A stretch of DNA of 64,000 nucleotides, taken from contig QJPP01007518.1 of NCBI GenBank assembly GCA_003996215.1, positions 920,926 to 984,925 on the forward strand. The letters are read 5' to 3'. Numbering within the stretch: the first letter of the stretch is position 1; each line of letters opens with the position of its first letter. Shown in pieces: positions 1 through 12,500 of the stretch. The notes beneath the pieces are model-generated. The model made no database searches and was not told the DNA's origin. It saw only the letters and a program-made list of their open reading frames with translations. Origin of the DNA: Jaltomata sinuosa (lineage: Eukaryota > Streptophyta > Magnoliopsida > Solanales > Solanaceae). A program made the translations under genes and the position numbers.

Positions 1-146
1 GGTATTATCCTGGATCTTCTTTTAACTTTACTATGGCAATTTATCGGATGATCTACTCTTCAGCACCATCTTAAACCTATTTTTCTGAGCCCAGGGAACT
101 GCAGAATGAACTCCTCATATTCAGTTATGCTTCTTTACCACTACAG

Positions 147-1781
147 GTCCGTTTCGAGCTGACATTCTTTGCTCTGAATCCTGAACTCAGTGTTGTTGCC
201 CCTTGGAGGGAATGGGAAATTACAGGAAGGGAGGATGCTATTGAATATGCTAAGAAGCACAACGTACCAGTTCCTGTGACAAAGAAATCTATCTATAGCA
301 GAGACAGAAATTTGTGGCACCTTAGTCATGAGGTAATATTAGTTTATTTCGGACTTTACTTTTATTTATTTTTTTGTTGTGGACTTTTGTAGCTTGTGAT
401 ACTCATTAAGTACGCTGATCGTTCTATATCCTATCACTTTGGTTGAGAACTTGAGAAGTATTAGAACTTCTTTTCGATCCATCTCCTTTTTCTTTTGGAC
501 GTTGCAGCTTGTGATCATTTAGTAATGCTGATCGTTCTATATCCAATGACTTGGTTGAGAAATATTGGAACTTCTTTTCATCTCCTTTTTTTGGTTCTTG
601 TCGAAATATCAAATTTTGTGTCATCTTCAGCGTCATGCTTTTCCTTCATTACTGCTGTAACTGTTTTTTTCTGCTAGGAATTTGACCAAACGAACAAGCT
701 CATCTTTCCTGGGACCAGTCTTAATTGAGATTTGTATAGGACTATCATAATTGGTAAACACATAGAAGATGAAACTCTGCCCTTAATAAATTTTAGTGAT
801 TTCTTAGTAAACAAAGAATAAGAAACTAAAACATCAAAAATTAAGAAAATGTTATGACGTAGGCTCTGCCACTTGGCAGAACTTAGACGGGCACCCTCCA
901 AAGTGCAGTGGAGCCCACCAACCTAGGTCATGGGCCTTCCTGATCGCCCATTGACCCTACTCAAGTAAGTTTGAAGAAAATATTTAAGTATGGCTATGTG
1001 AATAACTGATTATACCCGTAAAACTCATTTCAAAATGGTATTGAAGGGAGATATTCTGGAGGATCCTGCAAATGAGCCAATGAAGGATATGTATATGATG
1101 TCAGTAGATCCCGAAGACGCACCTGATCAACCTGAGTAAGGATCTTTTATTTCGATTTTCTCATTTATTGCAGTAGTAAAATCTAATGCATTTCCTTCTC
1201 ACTTTCAAAACTACTTCCAACTGTGAAGGTATGTAAACATTGGGATAGTCGCTGGTATTCCTGTTTCAGTCAATGGGAAGGAGCTCTCTCCCGCAACTCT
1301 TCTTTCTGAGCTAAATGAAATTGGTGGAAGACATGGAATTGGACGAATAGACATGGTTGAAAATCGGCTCGTTGGAATGAAGAGCCGTGGAGTATATGAA
1401 ACCCCTGGGGGAACTATCCTTTTCAAAGCTGTGCAAGAACTCGAGTCTCTTACACTTGATCGTGAAACAATCCAAGTCAAGGATTCTCTTGCCCTCAAAT
1501 ATGCCGAGTTAGTTTATGCTGGCAGGTGGTTTGATCCACTTCGCGAGTCAATGGATGCTTTCATGGAGAATATTACCAAGACTACAACAGGTTCAGTTAC
1601 TCTCAAACTATACAAAGGATCAGTTTCAGTGACAGGTCGTCAAAGTCCTCATAGTTTGTACAGACAAGATATCTCATCATTTGAGAGTGGGAATATCTAC
1701 AATCAGGCCGATGCTGCAGGATTCATACGTCTGTATGGGCTTCCAATGAGGGTTAGGGCAATGCTTGAGAAGGGTCTTTAA
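147..1781 (+). CDS. Argininosuccinate synthase, last three exons (5' part outside window)
   Basis: Argininosuccinate synthase joins citrulline and aspartate using ATP in arginine synthesis; the plant enzyme acts in plastids. Three exons are visible: 147-332, 1047-1135 and 1229-1781 (stop TAA 1779-1781). Phases are 0, 0 and 2, and all introns are GT-AG. The translation runs from VRFELTFFALNPELSVVAPW through GDILEDPANEP and YVNIGIVAGIPVSVNGKEL to RLYGLPMRVRAMLEKGL. This matches the C-terminal half of the family, including HGIGRIDMVENRLVGMKSRG and the YAELVYAGRWFDPLRE block. About 276 residues are present; the N-terminal ATP-binding part lies upstream of base 1. Bases 1-146 are intron. The identification rests on near-continuous family conservation, so it is firm. 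Confidence 0.96.
370..600. repeat. Imperfect 115-bp tandem duplication inside an intron
   Basis: AGCTTGTGAT...GATCGTTCTATATCC followed by a TTGGTTGAGAA...GAACTTCTTTTC block occurs at about 391 and again at about 506. It is a diverged tandem duplication in the argininosuccinate synthase intron (333-1046). No coding role is seen. Confidence 0.75.
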
Positions 1782-1999
1782 ATTTTTGTTTGTGCCGTGA
1801 ATTGATGCTGTAGTGTTGACAGTTCCATCAAAGGGTCAGTAGAATCTTGTTTTTCCATTTTGTAAGCACTGTAGTTTGTATTGCTCCGGAAGCTAGTTTG
1901 TCGTTTAGATTATTTTGCAGAAATTTTCTCTCGTTTGAAATATTTGAAAGTCCATTAAGAAAAATTGCTGTCTTTAGTATTTTGTTGTGGCTTCCCCAC

Positions 2000-2157
2000 T
2001 TCTGTTATTTCTTTTCCTGGCCTGCTTTGATATGCTTATTCTTGAGCCGAGGGTCTATCGGAAACCTCTCTACCTTTGAAGGTAGGGGTAAGGTCTGCAC
2101 ACACACTACCCTCCCCAAATCCCACTTGTGGTATTACACTGGGTATGTTGTTGTTGC
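2000..2157 (+). mobile_element. TS-type SINE, forward
   Basis: Contains the hallmark core CTTGAGCCGAGGGTCTATCG (2041 on), the pyrimidine/AGGTAGGGGTAAGGTCTGC block, ACCCTCCCC, CCCACTTGTGG and the (TTG)n tail ending at 2157. This is the conserved 3' half of the Solanaceae TS SINE. The tRNA-like 5' half is eroded, so the left edge is approximate. Confidence 0.85.
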
Positions 2158-2344
2158 CATTAAGAAAAATTGCTCAATCTTGCAGTTTTTCTTTCCCCCC
2201 CTTCTGATTATCTCCATCAATTTCTAGATGGTTAAACCAGTCTTATCCTTAACAGCTGAAAATATTGTGCGCTGTAAATGGTAATGACATTTGTCATTTC
2301 TAGATGATTATCTTCTTGTTTTGATTGATTGACTAGTACAACAA

Positions 2345-2520
2345 AATGTGGCAAGACTGCTCCAAGGGCTTTTGTTCAGTGGTAAAAACACAGCGCGTGA
2401 CGCGTGAGTTAGGCGCATGTCATGAGTTTGAATCTTGTCATGGACAAAAGACTGATATTAAATGGGGAAGGGTCGGGGGGCAGGCTTAACATCCATCGAG
2501 TTTCAAATCGTGTGCTAGCT
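2345..2520 (+). mobile_element. Possible tRNA-derived SINE
   Basis: A polymerase III A-box-like stretch (TTCAGTGGTAAAAACACAGC) is followed about 45 bases later by a B-box-like GAGTTTGAATC and then non-coding sequence ending in an A-rich stretch. The layout fits the head of a tRNA-derived SINE. Family not recognised; boundaries are approximate. Confidence 0.45.
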
Positions 2521-2771
2521 AGCCAAGAAGAAAAAATATAGCAAAACTTGAACATGTAATTAGTAAACACAATATTCTTAATGTTAACACTGAAGCCATG
2601 GGATTGATATTAAGAAGCTACAATAATTTAATTTCAGAGCCAAACTTCTAGGCTTCTGATCAACATTAAGTAACTTATGAGTCTAATCTTGGTTTACATG
2701 AAGATCAAAGAGTATACAACTGTTTTCACTTCCATTCATGGTCCTGAATTTTGAACATGATCCCTTCTGCC

Positions 2772-4503
2772 TTAGATGAAAAGCATCATCATCCAAAAGA
2801 ATAAGATTCCTGAGGGGAAAAAAAGCAACAAAGTATAAGAAACAGTTCACAATAACTACTACGCCCCAGTCCCAAACAAGTTGTAGTCGGCTAAAAGAAT
2901 AAGAAACAGCTAATCTTCCGGAATCTGTGCATGTGAAACTATAACATGGGTTGAACGAAAAAGGTTCAATCCCATGCACTAACACCGTAACAACACTAGG
3001 AGGAGGACGATCAGAATCTCACTATATGGAAATTGTTTCAACAAAATCAAGGTACTCACTTCACATCTATGAATAAATCAGTGGGGCCCAAAAGTCCTCA
3101 AGAAAACGAAAACGGAAGCCTTTCAATTGACTCCCCATTCTCTCTTAAATAAATAAAGCTCAAACGCATCTTATGCTACATGTGAGTGGTGGGAAGTGTT
3201 GATTTCTCTCATGTTTTTCTTTAAAGATCTGATTTCAGAAGCACCTACTAAAAATTCCTTTCAAAAAACAATCTTGGGGCTGGTTGGGGGGGGGGATGAT
3301 AAGTTTTTATCTCTTAGGACAGAAACAGTAGAGTAAAAGGACAATACAGTTGGCAAAAAATTTCAACTAAAGAAGACTTTTTGTCCAAAAAGTATAAAGG
3401 AAACTTAAAAAAGGCAATGCCTTTACCTCCAATACTCATTTCTGTTTGAATCTTGTGTCTCCATGTCCCACCCCAAGCATATCCTGATCACATCACAAAC
3501 ACATTATTAGTCTAATATATAGACTACAAGAGTTTTAACTTCTATATACCGACGATGTAAAAGTTTCTTACACTATCAAGGTCATTTAACGTTAAAAAGT
3601 AAGATGAGTTACACATTATACTGTCAACGTATATAAGTTAGGTCGATCTTCCAAGGAAATAACTTCAAATATCAACAAACCTCTTCCATAGCAATTAATA
3701 GTATTGTTAACACCATTCCTGCAAATGCAAGCAAAAGACTCATTTGCACCAGAAAAACCACAGAATCCACCACTGTCCTCACAGTTCTTGCAAGAATCAT
3801 CATAAGTGTAATATGAATCATTATACTGCAAAGAAATCCCAAATTCCCATTTCATAGGATCCCCTTCATCACCTCCAAAACCATATATCGACGAATAAGA
3901 AGAACACTGAAGCCTAGGCAAGTTCAAACCATAACCTGACCCAATCGGAACTGGTGGATCATAAACACAACATGTTGAAATTGGACCATTTGGTTCTAAT
4001 CCAATCCCTGTCACCCCTTTACAAGAATACATTCCCCTACATACATTTGAACCCGAACCAGAATCACACAAATCCTGTTTTGGATCAAAGACAGCTGATG
4101 TTGTGGAACATCCTAGTAAAACAAAGATGTTTTGTTTCATAATACTGAAGGGAGTTGAATCATGATCATCCAATGTAAAACTTCCTGAATTCTGCATTGA
4201 GGAACATGTTGACATAAAGGGGTCAGTTAGAACAAATGTGTTGGTTGAGTAGTCTAGTGAGGATATAGTGTAAATGCCAGTGGTAGTGGAAAACTGAAGC
4301 ACCCCAGAAGTAGTGCATTTTATGAATCTTGAAAATGCAGGATGTCCACAACCAAAACCAGAACCAAAGGGATATTTTAGGACAATGCTGCCACATCTAT
4401 CAGTACAAGAACCATTTAGTGGAATGATACTTGGAACAGACTCAAGTGGATGAATTAGAAGAAACAAAAGGAAAATTGGAAAGATTTTTGTAGAAAATGA
4501 CAT
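2772..4503 (-). CDS. WAK-like galacturonan-binding secreted protein, no kinase domain
   Basis: Three exons: 4503-3681, 3483-3427 and 2809-2772 (stop TAA), giving 305 residues with consistent phases (1,1). Residues 1-24 are a signal peptide (FPIFLLFLLIHPLES). Residues about 30-100 form a GUB_WAK-type Cys-rich domain (CTDRCGSIVLKYPFGSGFGC). A C-terminal WAK-associated Cys block follows (CKNCEDSGGFCGF, FACICRNG, INCYGRG). Exon 2 encodes GYAWGGTWRHKIQTEMSIG and exon 3 a short hydrophobic tail (GILFFWMMMLFI). That tail could be a membrane anchor or a GPI-type signal. The family binds pectin fragments at the cell wall; kinase-bearing members signal, but this one ends before any kinase. Exon 1 alone could be read 22 codons past the splice donor; the donor model is preferred because exons 2 and 3 continue the family pattern. 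Confidence 0.82.
2852..2900 (-). mobile_element. 3' fragment of an Au-like SINE
   Basis: On the minus strand the segment reads as the conserved tail of Au-type plant SINEs: GCCGACTACAACTTGTTTGG, then GACTGGGGCGTAGTAGTTATTG. Only the tail is present. It lies in intron 2 of the WAK-like gene. Confidence 0.6.
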
Positions 4504-4589
4504 TGATGAAAGGCCTGATGGATACTGAAAGAGAGAGAGAGAGGGAGAGAGGTTTTTGAAATTTGAGTTTACTGATGAATGTGGAAAAT

Positions 4590-4775
4590 GAACCTCTTAA
4601 GTAACAACAACAACAACATACCAATGCAATCTTACAAGTAGGATCTGGAAAGGGTAGTGCGTACGCAAATCTTACCTCTACCTCGGTAGATAGAGAGGTT
4701 GTTCCGATAGGCCCTCGGCTCAAGGACAAGTATATCAAAGCAGTTCGAGAAAAGAAATAACAGAAGTAAAGACAG
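4590..4775 (-). mobile_element. TS-type SINE, reverse, upstream of the WAK-like gene
   Basis: Starts with the CAACAACAACAACATA tail at about 4603 and contains CTTACCTCTACCTCGGTAGA, GAGAGGTTGTTCCGATAG and CCCTCGGCTCAAGG. It then runs into ATATCAAAGCAGTTCGAGAA, part of the SINE body. It lies about 100 bp upstream of the WAK-like start codon, so it sits in or near the promoter/5'UTR. Confidence 0.85.
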
Positions 4776-5084
4776 ACCTCTTAAGTGGGACCGACAGATA
4801 TCTGAGTAAGTGGGGTATACTCTTTTCGGTGGAGGAGTAATTTTTCAAATTTCCTCAAAAGAAGAGCCAAATTTTATCAAGTTTCATGAGCTAAACCCTG
4901 TGTTCAGAAAGAGGCTTCCAGTAAGTGACTCTCTATAAGTACTGTATTCAACCAAATTGTCAAAGGTTGCACATTGAGATGGCAATATGATTAAATAAAA
5001 GAAAAGTTTTCTAAGTGGAGTCATGGTATTATCTGCGTGAGCTTGCTCACATTGCCGGTTTCAAGATCAAATAAAGAAGAAAAG

Positions 5085-5395
5085 TTTTAGGATGTGTTAG
5101 TACGAATGAAAAATGTTTTCCGCAGGAAATATTTGTGTTTTCCTGAAAAATGAGTGATGTTTTTTACTTATTTTCTGGTATTTGATAAGTAAACAAAAGA
5201 TATTATCTCAAAAATATTTGTATATAATCTAGACAAATACTATGAAGGATGAGATGTGAGGAAGAGACAATCAACGTGAAATGCTAGTATGGAACTTATT
5301 TTCCCTACGGTCTACTAAGGGAAGTCATTTTACTCATCTCTAAGAAACTTATTTTCCTAGAGCCTTTGTTTCAAAAGTGTAGGGATTTTTGTTCA
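5085..5395. mobile_element. MITE-like repeat (GGAAAATGTTTTCC type), partial
   Basis: Contains GAAAAATGTTTTCCGCAGGA near 5105 and GGAACTTATTTTCCCTACGG near 5290, then GGGAAGTCATTTTACTCATC. A related segment lies at about 62065-62175 (GGAACTTGTTTTCCCTACTT, GGGAAGTCATTTTAGTAACT, GAAAATGTTTTCC). The repetition within the window and the palindromic core suggest a MITE family. Confidence 0.55.
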
Positions 5396-5594
5396 AATAG
5401 CGGGTTGGATGCACACATTTTCTAACCTGATATACATAGATTATACTACATGTTTATACACATATTATGCATGAGTTATACGTATATTATACATTCGCCG
5501 ATTATTTTTAGTTTACGTAGATGATTGAGCCTAAAAATATTTATTTACTAGAAAGCAATAAAATAGTAATATGTTTTTGATTCTGTTAACATAA

Positions 5595-5611
5595 GCTGGA
5601 ATAGCTCAGTT

Positions 5612-5644
<33 letters not shown>

Positions 5645-5668
5645 GAGGTTCGACCCCTCCTTCTAGCG
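5595..5668 (+). tRNA. tRNA-Asn (anticodon GTT)
   Basis: A 74-base cloverleaf. The acceptor stem GCTGGAA pairs with TTCTAGC with one G-T wobble. The D-arm is GCTC...GAGC. The anticodon stem TGTGG/CCACA encloses loop CTGTTAA with anticodon GTT. The T-arm is GGAGG TTCGACC CCTCC and the discriminator is G. No intron. All invariant positions look intact, so it is probably functional. The last 13 bases are also the start of a 173-bp tandem duplication. Confidence 0.97.
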
Positions 5669-6001
5669 TTTCTTCTCCCTATTTTTTTCTTTTCATTTTA
5701 TGGTGTTTCCTTTTTCCGTTTTAGAGCCTGTTTGGATGGGCTTATAATTTACGACTTATAAGCATAAGTAATAAATTAGATTTTTTGTTATTTTGACTTG
5801 GGGCTGTTTTGAATATATGATATGGAATCCTCCTTCTAGCGTTTCTTCTCCCTATTTTTTTCTTTTCATTTTATGGTGTTTCCTTTTTCCGTTTTAGAGC
5901 CTGTTTGGATGGGCTTATAATTTACGACTTATAAGCATAAGTAATAAATTAGATTTTTTGTTATTTTGACTTGGGGCTGTTTTGAATATATGATATGGAA
6001 T
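5656..6001. repeat. Perfect 173-bp tandem duplication including the tRNA-Asn 3' end
   Basis: Copy 1 is 5656-5828 and copy 2 is 5829-6001. Reading base by base I see no difference. Each copy begins with CCTCCTTCTAGCG, the 3' T-stem/acceptor strand of tRNA-Asn, and includes part of a GAGCCTGTTTGGATGGGCTT MITE. The second copy carries only the tRNA tail. Confidence 0.95.
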
Positions 6002-6506
6002 CCTGATTTGAAATCAGATTGATTTTAAGTCAAAATTTTGTTTGGATATGCAATTTGAACTTCTTAAATTGTATTTTTTCTCATAAACATGAAAACTATC
6101 ACAATTTCCTCAATTCTTATACATTATTACTAAATGAGTAAAAGTATTCTAAGGCCTTCCATTGATAAATGACATATTTTCATATCACTTTTATAAATAA
6201 ATATTTTTGAGTATAAGCTTCCATATATATATATATAACTTTATAATAATTGTTTCACATAGTACTAATAATTTCTTCAAGCCGAATATAATTTTTTTTA
6301 TTATAAAATATTAAATAATAATTTTTTTTTACATAATATAAATTTATGAGTTAAATTTCATGTTATTTAAAAATTTGAAATTTTACATTATTCTTTTGGG
6401 AGAATTTGTGATTTAAAATTATGATAACACATGTCCAAAAGCTAAGCAAAACATAAAGTACAGAGGGCGACTTTCAGTTTTGACTTGTCGCCGGCGAACA
6501 AACACA
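6002..6506. other. AT-rich intergenic region, promoter side of the RUS3-like gene
   Basis: Very AT-rich, with a (TA)n run near 6223-6237. No gene seen. It should contain the RUS3-like promoter, but no TATA box can be singled out in such AT-rich DNA. Confidence 0.5.
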
Positions 6507-9500
6507 ATGGAGGTAGATCAAAAGGTGAATTCAACTTCGCCGGCGCCGGCGCCGGCGCCGGCTGTGGTGATGGAAGAATGGAACGGAACTTCATCGACGA
6601 AACTCACTAAAACGGCCACCATAACTTCCACTTGTCATTCTTCATCGATCTCGATTCAAAGATCGAGCAACGCATTCACTCATATCTCTCAGAGAATTCT
6701 CCAAGCGTTCGTTCCCGAGGCAAGTTTTCCGCAGTTCAAAATTTTAAAAATTATACTTGCTCCGTTTCAATTTGTTTGTCTTACTTTCCTTTTTAGTCGA
6801 TTTAATAGTGAAAAACACACATAAAGTATCCAGAATTTTTGAGTTTCATACATGTGTGAAACTATCACCAACTATTTATCAAAACATACCTCAATTATCA
6901 ATTGTTCACTTTTACTGCCGTGATATTTCATGTATGAAAAGTGAATATTTGAGGATGGTTGGTGACAGTACAGGTAAGAAACTCGCACACTTGATATTTC
7001 AAGTATGAAATTCGAAAAACCGGTATACTTTAAGTGTGTTTCTGACCCTTCACTCATTTAAAAAAGATACATATTTTTAGTTCAAGACCACAAGATTCAA
7101 ATTTTCCTTTACTTTCTTAAAACTCCATGCCAAATCAAAATCAGATAAATAAATTGAAGCAGAGGGAGTATTTATATTAAGTTTGCACACATTGTTACAG
7201 AAATACTAATGAGACATGATTATGACCCTATTAACGTCCAAGTATTTGTGTAAGAGTATAAGAATATTCAGGAAAAACAAAATCAGTTTTGAAGTATTTA
7301 GTTGAATGGTCTCTTTAAAAGAATTGAAAAAGATTTGATTTTTTGGTGTTTTAAGGAAAGGATTTACAAAGATGAAACAGTTCTGAGATATTTGGTTGAG
7401 TGGAGGTAAAGAAAGAACGTCTAAAGATTTGATTTTTATTATGTTTTTAGGGAAATGATGCATAAGGTTAGATTGACAGTTATGTAATACAGTAATAGTA
7501 TTTGTTTAATGGAGTAACAGCAAAGAAATAAAAAAAGATTTAATTTTTACGGAAAAGATTCATAAAGTTTGTTTCTTTTTCTTTGGAGCAAGTAAATGTC
7601 GAGTACGTTTCACCTGTATCCATTATTCTGTCTGGTTTTTCTTATCGTCTTTTCAATTTATTTACAGGGGTTTCCAACTAGTGTTACTGCTGACTATGTC
7701 CCTTTTCAAGTGTGGGATTCATTGCAGGTTAGGACTTTTTGCCCATGAAACTACTTTTCAGTTTCTCAATTGGCATTGAGCGCCATCTGATCTTTCTGTT
7801 ATTCATGTTATTGTTACTGATTTAGATTATTGCAGGGGCTTTCTACGTATGTGAGGATGATGCTCTCTACACAAGTAAGAAAACATCAGTATTAGTGTGA
7901 GTAACTTGTGATATTAAAGGCTAATTCATCTGCTTAAACAAATATAGGCTCTTCTAAGTGCTATAGGTGTTGGTGAGAAATCAGCTACTGTTATTGGGGC
8001 AACGTTTCAGGTGGAATCCACATCATTTTTGTCCATTGCACTTTACATTGTATGCTAGTTTGATGACAATGTTTTTGAAAAATTTAAAAATGTTTCAGTG
8101 GTTTTTGCGAGATTTAACTGGAATGCTTGGAGGTGTCTTGTTCACTTGTTACCAGGTTTCTTTCTTTCCTTTAGTTTTCCAGTATCGTATTGATCCTATG
8201 GTATCAAACAATGTATGTCTTGATTCCTTTAAAACCTGAAGCTACAGAAGCATCTCATTTCTTCGAGGATAAATGCCTTCTCATCAGATTTTGCATTTGT
8301 AACAGTTTCATTCACTGTTTCTACTTGAAACATATGCCAGACAAATGCTCCTTTCCGATAAAGGAAAGGAAAGAATATGATGATTTCTTTCCACTAAGAT
8401 AGTTACCATGGCAGCATAGTATGGGGCGAAATAGAACATTCCTTGGGCATTATTTTTTGACCTGCCTCCTACACCAAGCCCTCCTGTTAATGATTATTTA
8501 ATCAGAAATACTTGTTGGAAAATGACTGTTGTGGTTGCTTTATTTTTCAGGGTTCTAATCTAGACAGTAATGCCAAAATGTGGCGTTTGGTGGCAGATCT
8601 CATGAATGATCTCGGTATGCTCTTTCACCTGTATTTTGTGTTAACTCTAGTCCTTTTGTGCTTTGTATCGAAATTATATGAAACAAAAAAATACTTCCTA
8701 TGCTGGTCTATCCCATTATTATATGATGGTGTTTGACTGGCGAGTGGCCATAGAGTTTAAGATGTTCCTTGACTTGCATTTGTTTTTAGCGACTGTAGAA
8801 GAAAATAGTAAAGTAATGGTAGAAGAGTTTGTTTTATAGAGAACATGTCACATCAAAGTTTATTTGAACAGTTTAGTGAATTTGAATTATTGAAAATTAA
8901 AAGTTGTGTAGAAGCTGGATGGTTCAAAATATTTTAGGACATTCTAAATGGAAAGTGTTTTACATAAATTGGGACAGAGGTCAGAGGGAGTATAAGTAAC
9001 GGGGCACTGGTTATTCTTTGTAATTTTAATTGATTTATTAAGTTTAGAAATGCAGCAACAAATTCTTTAATATTAGAAAACAGTTTCTAGAAGGTTACAT
9101 TGCTTTGTGCTTCTGTTGTCATTCCTGAAACAGATCCATTAACAATTAAATCATTTGCATTTATTGCAGGAATGTTGATGGATCTTGTGTCTCCTTTATT
9201 TCCATCAGCCTTTGTGTTCATCGTCTGCATAGGGAGTTTATCAAGGTCATTCAGTAAGTGAAATATCTGCTCTTTGAAATGCCAATATCATTCACTTGTC
9301 TTCTAAATAAATAAAGTGTAAAGTCTGCCTGTGTCTAGCATGACTTGTTTGTCTAATGTCTTTTGTTTTTTAGGGTTGGGGCTGTTAGCTTGAATTGTCT
9401 GATTATTCAGGTTCTTCACCTTGCCGAAAGTACTAATGTGCTTTGTAATTCAATGTAAAGATGCTTTCCTTTACTATCTTGATCTGTCGTGTCTTGATTT

Positions 9501-12500
9501 ATGACATGGGTGAATCTTATAGTATATATTTAAAATGAAACACAAGTTTTGAGAAGATACTATTTTGTTTAGTCGCTCTTACCGCAATTGTCTAGTCCCT
9601 TGTTCCAAGAGTCGCACAAAATAGATATAAAGGTATCAAACTTTCTTTTCCTAAAAACTATTCCAGTCCCTTGCTCCTAGAGTCATACAAAATAGATATA
9701 AAGCTTCTGAACTTTCTTTTCCTAAAAATTAGTCTCTCACAGTACATGAATCCAACATTTTGGGAGAGGTTCATCATCTCCTGTTTCACGACGACCTCTC
9801 TGTTAAAGTGCCTAAAACGTTCAAAATTTCACAGCAGCATTTGTTACAGAGACAATAACTCTTCTCGTTGTAGTCTTATCTAAGATTAAGAGCTTTGACA
9901 TCTAAATGATCATTGCACTATTTCTTTCACCTAGGTACTGATCGGTCCTGTTTGCTCGTCATCATGAACGAACTTTTCACCTTCACTCGTGGTTCCAATT
10001 ACTGCAGATTGTGAACTCCTTTTCCTTGTTGAATAAGTAGATTGATCTTGTTGACAAGGAGGACAAATCCCATGTACAAGAGTTCCATTCTGCGAACAGT
10101 ACACTCATCTATATAGGTTGGATAGTCCTTATGAGCAAAATATACAAAAACTAGCGTGATAATTTGAGAGTATCAGTATGCCCTTTCCTCTCCTTCAAAA
10201 CCTCTTCTATTTGTTTCCTCCATGTAGTCCACAAATTGCTTGTGGAGTCGCTTCCCGTTCCTCTATTGACTTTTAGCTTCCAAGTAGTGCTATAATTGAG
10301 CTTGCATAAGCTGATAGATAACAGGTTAAGTATCAAACTCTGCATTTCAGTCACGACCTCGCAAATGAAACATGTTTTACGCCCTTTCCCAATCTCTTGC
10401 ACGTATATCCTATGGTCTATTCGTTTTCAACTTTGCGGCAGAAGATTGTAAATCCTATGGCCTAAAGCTTCCAAACTGTTCTACCTGCTGAATACTTTTG
10501 AGGTTTAGGTTACATAGTGTTACTTATTTGCTCTAGAGTTATAATGTTCACTTTCTTCTTCTTGACTGCTTTCGCTGTTTGTCCTTCTGATTTCTGACTA
10601 GAATTTTATGAGATTTCAATTGCAGTAGCTTTATGATCTGTAGGTTTTCATGAAATTCTTCCCATTTAAAATGCTGGTTATTTTCTGGCAACAGTTCTAA
10701 GAAGTCTGAAGCATGTTATTAACCTTGGTGGCTAGCCTTTAAGCTTTAAATCTTTTACTAGAAGATGACTTTTCTGGTTAATGAGGCAAATATGCTGCAC
10801 CGATGGGACTGATTCTCTAAATCATATCTATTTTTTTGTCATTTAGCTGGTGTTGCTAGTGGAGCCACTAGAGCAGCTTTGACGCAGCATTTTGCCCTTG
10901 AAAACAATGCAGCAGATATAGCTGCAAAGGTATTGTGATAGATATTAAGGTGGCAACAATTCCAAAAAGATAGTAAGGTGGCAAAGAACTGAAAATCCTT
11001 TACTCAGACTTGAAATCCATTTTTCCTGTTCTGATAGGAAGGAAGCCAAGAAACTCTTGCTACGATGATTGGGATGGCTTTAGGAATGCTTCTTGCACGC
11101 GTCACAATTGGCCACTCGTTTGCCATTTGGATATCCTTTTTGTCTCTTACTATGTTCCATATGTATGGTTAGTTATGCTTTGCTTTGAATTCCCTGTTTC
11201 TGTGAGTTGTAAAATGCAAAGCTGAAGCGTCCTAAAATGCAAGGCATACTAACTCCATGCATCTGGCAGCAAACTACAAGGCTGTCTGTTGTCTTTCGCT
11301 GAATACTCTGAACTGTGAAAGATGCTCCATTGTTTTATCACATTTCCTCAAGACAGGCCAAGGTTAGTTGAGAATCTTAATTTTATCATAGTCATCAGAA
11401 GGGATAACTGGATCCGCATCCTAGAATATCATCTGAGTAGGAATATCTCATGACATTGTGAGGCTAAAATGACCCAATTTTTCTGTTGCTTTTGCCTTTT
11501 GCAATAGAATCATCAACCATTAGAGTTCCTCTGTGTGCTGAATGTTGCAAACCACGAGTCTTTGAATATGCATACCGAAAAAAATATGTGAATCTTCAGG
11601 CTTATGTCTAATAACATTAGTTCACTTATCTGGAGGTTTCATGCATTGGTTCCAGTTCTCTCTCCTAAGCAGGTCTCCTCCATGGAGCATGTTCTACCTT
11701 TATGGATGACCCCATGGAGCTCAAAGGGTGGTGATTCTCTATACAAGCAAGTACATTTAGGTGTCAGAGTTTCTTCACTTGACAGCCTTTCTATGTGAGT
11801 TCATGTTTTCTATTATTAATTTGCACCCGTATCTGTTGAACGTGGTAGTAGCAGAGAAGAAACATTATTTTCTCCCTCTTAACTTGTTAACAATTAAATT
11901 TGCTTCTTATTGTCGAAAAGGCCGAAAGATATAGAAACAGTATAGAGTGGTGTAATCTAGAGATAATGAAAAATTTATATTTAAAGTAGGAAAATGAAAA
12001 TTCCTTTTTATTTATCTTCTAAGTTCTTTCTTTTTTTAAAAGAAAATTATATAGTTGGTTGATGACTTCATTTTAAGTACAAGTTAAGCGAAGGCATATA
12101 AACGGATTTTAAACAAGTTTAATAGATATCATGTTAACTTCGGGTTTTCTTCTTATTTTCTTTTTCGCACTGCATTTTTTTTTACAAAATATTTCTTTTC
12201 AAAAATTGGTTTAATCAACTAGCACGAGGAGAGAAAAAGTAGCACTAGAAATGAAAAACAATCCATAAGTGTCATGATTTTTGTTGTTAGATATTATTTG
12301 GGTGTCAATTTGACCATAAATATCTCGATTTTTATTGTGAGATATTCTTTATGTGTTAGTTTGACTTGATGAGAAGATTTGCATTTTGAAAATAGGTACT
12401 CAATTACACTTCTAAATTTTTTATCATTTTTTCATTAATACTAACGATCAATTATTTGACAAAAAGAATCTTCCTTTAGAAGGCAAAATATTAGATAATC

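Larger units (their letters stand above)
1782..2771. other. Convergent intergenic region between two 3' ends
   Basis: This holds the 3'UTR of argininosuccinate synthase, a TS SINE (to 2157), a possible tRNA-derived SINE at about 2345-2520, and AT-rich DNA up to the stop codon of the WAK-like gene. No further gene is seen. Confidence 0.7.

Noticed and set aside
1847..2227. 126-codon frame after argininosuccinate synthase
   Set aside because: It lies in the 3'UTR and runs through a TS SINE; composition is not coding-like.
10151..10402. 83-codon minus-strand frame in a RUS3-like intron
   Set aside because: No recognisable domain; it lies fully inside an intron whose flanking exons join in phase.
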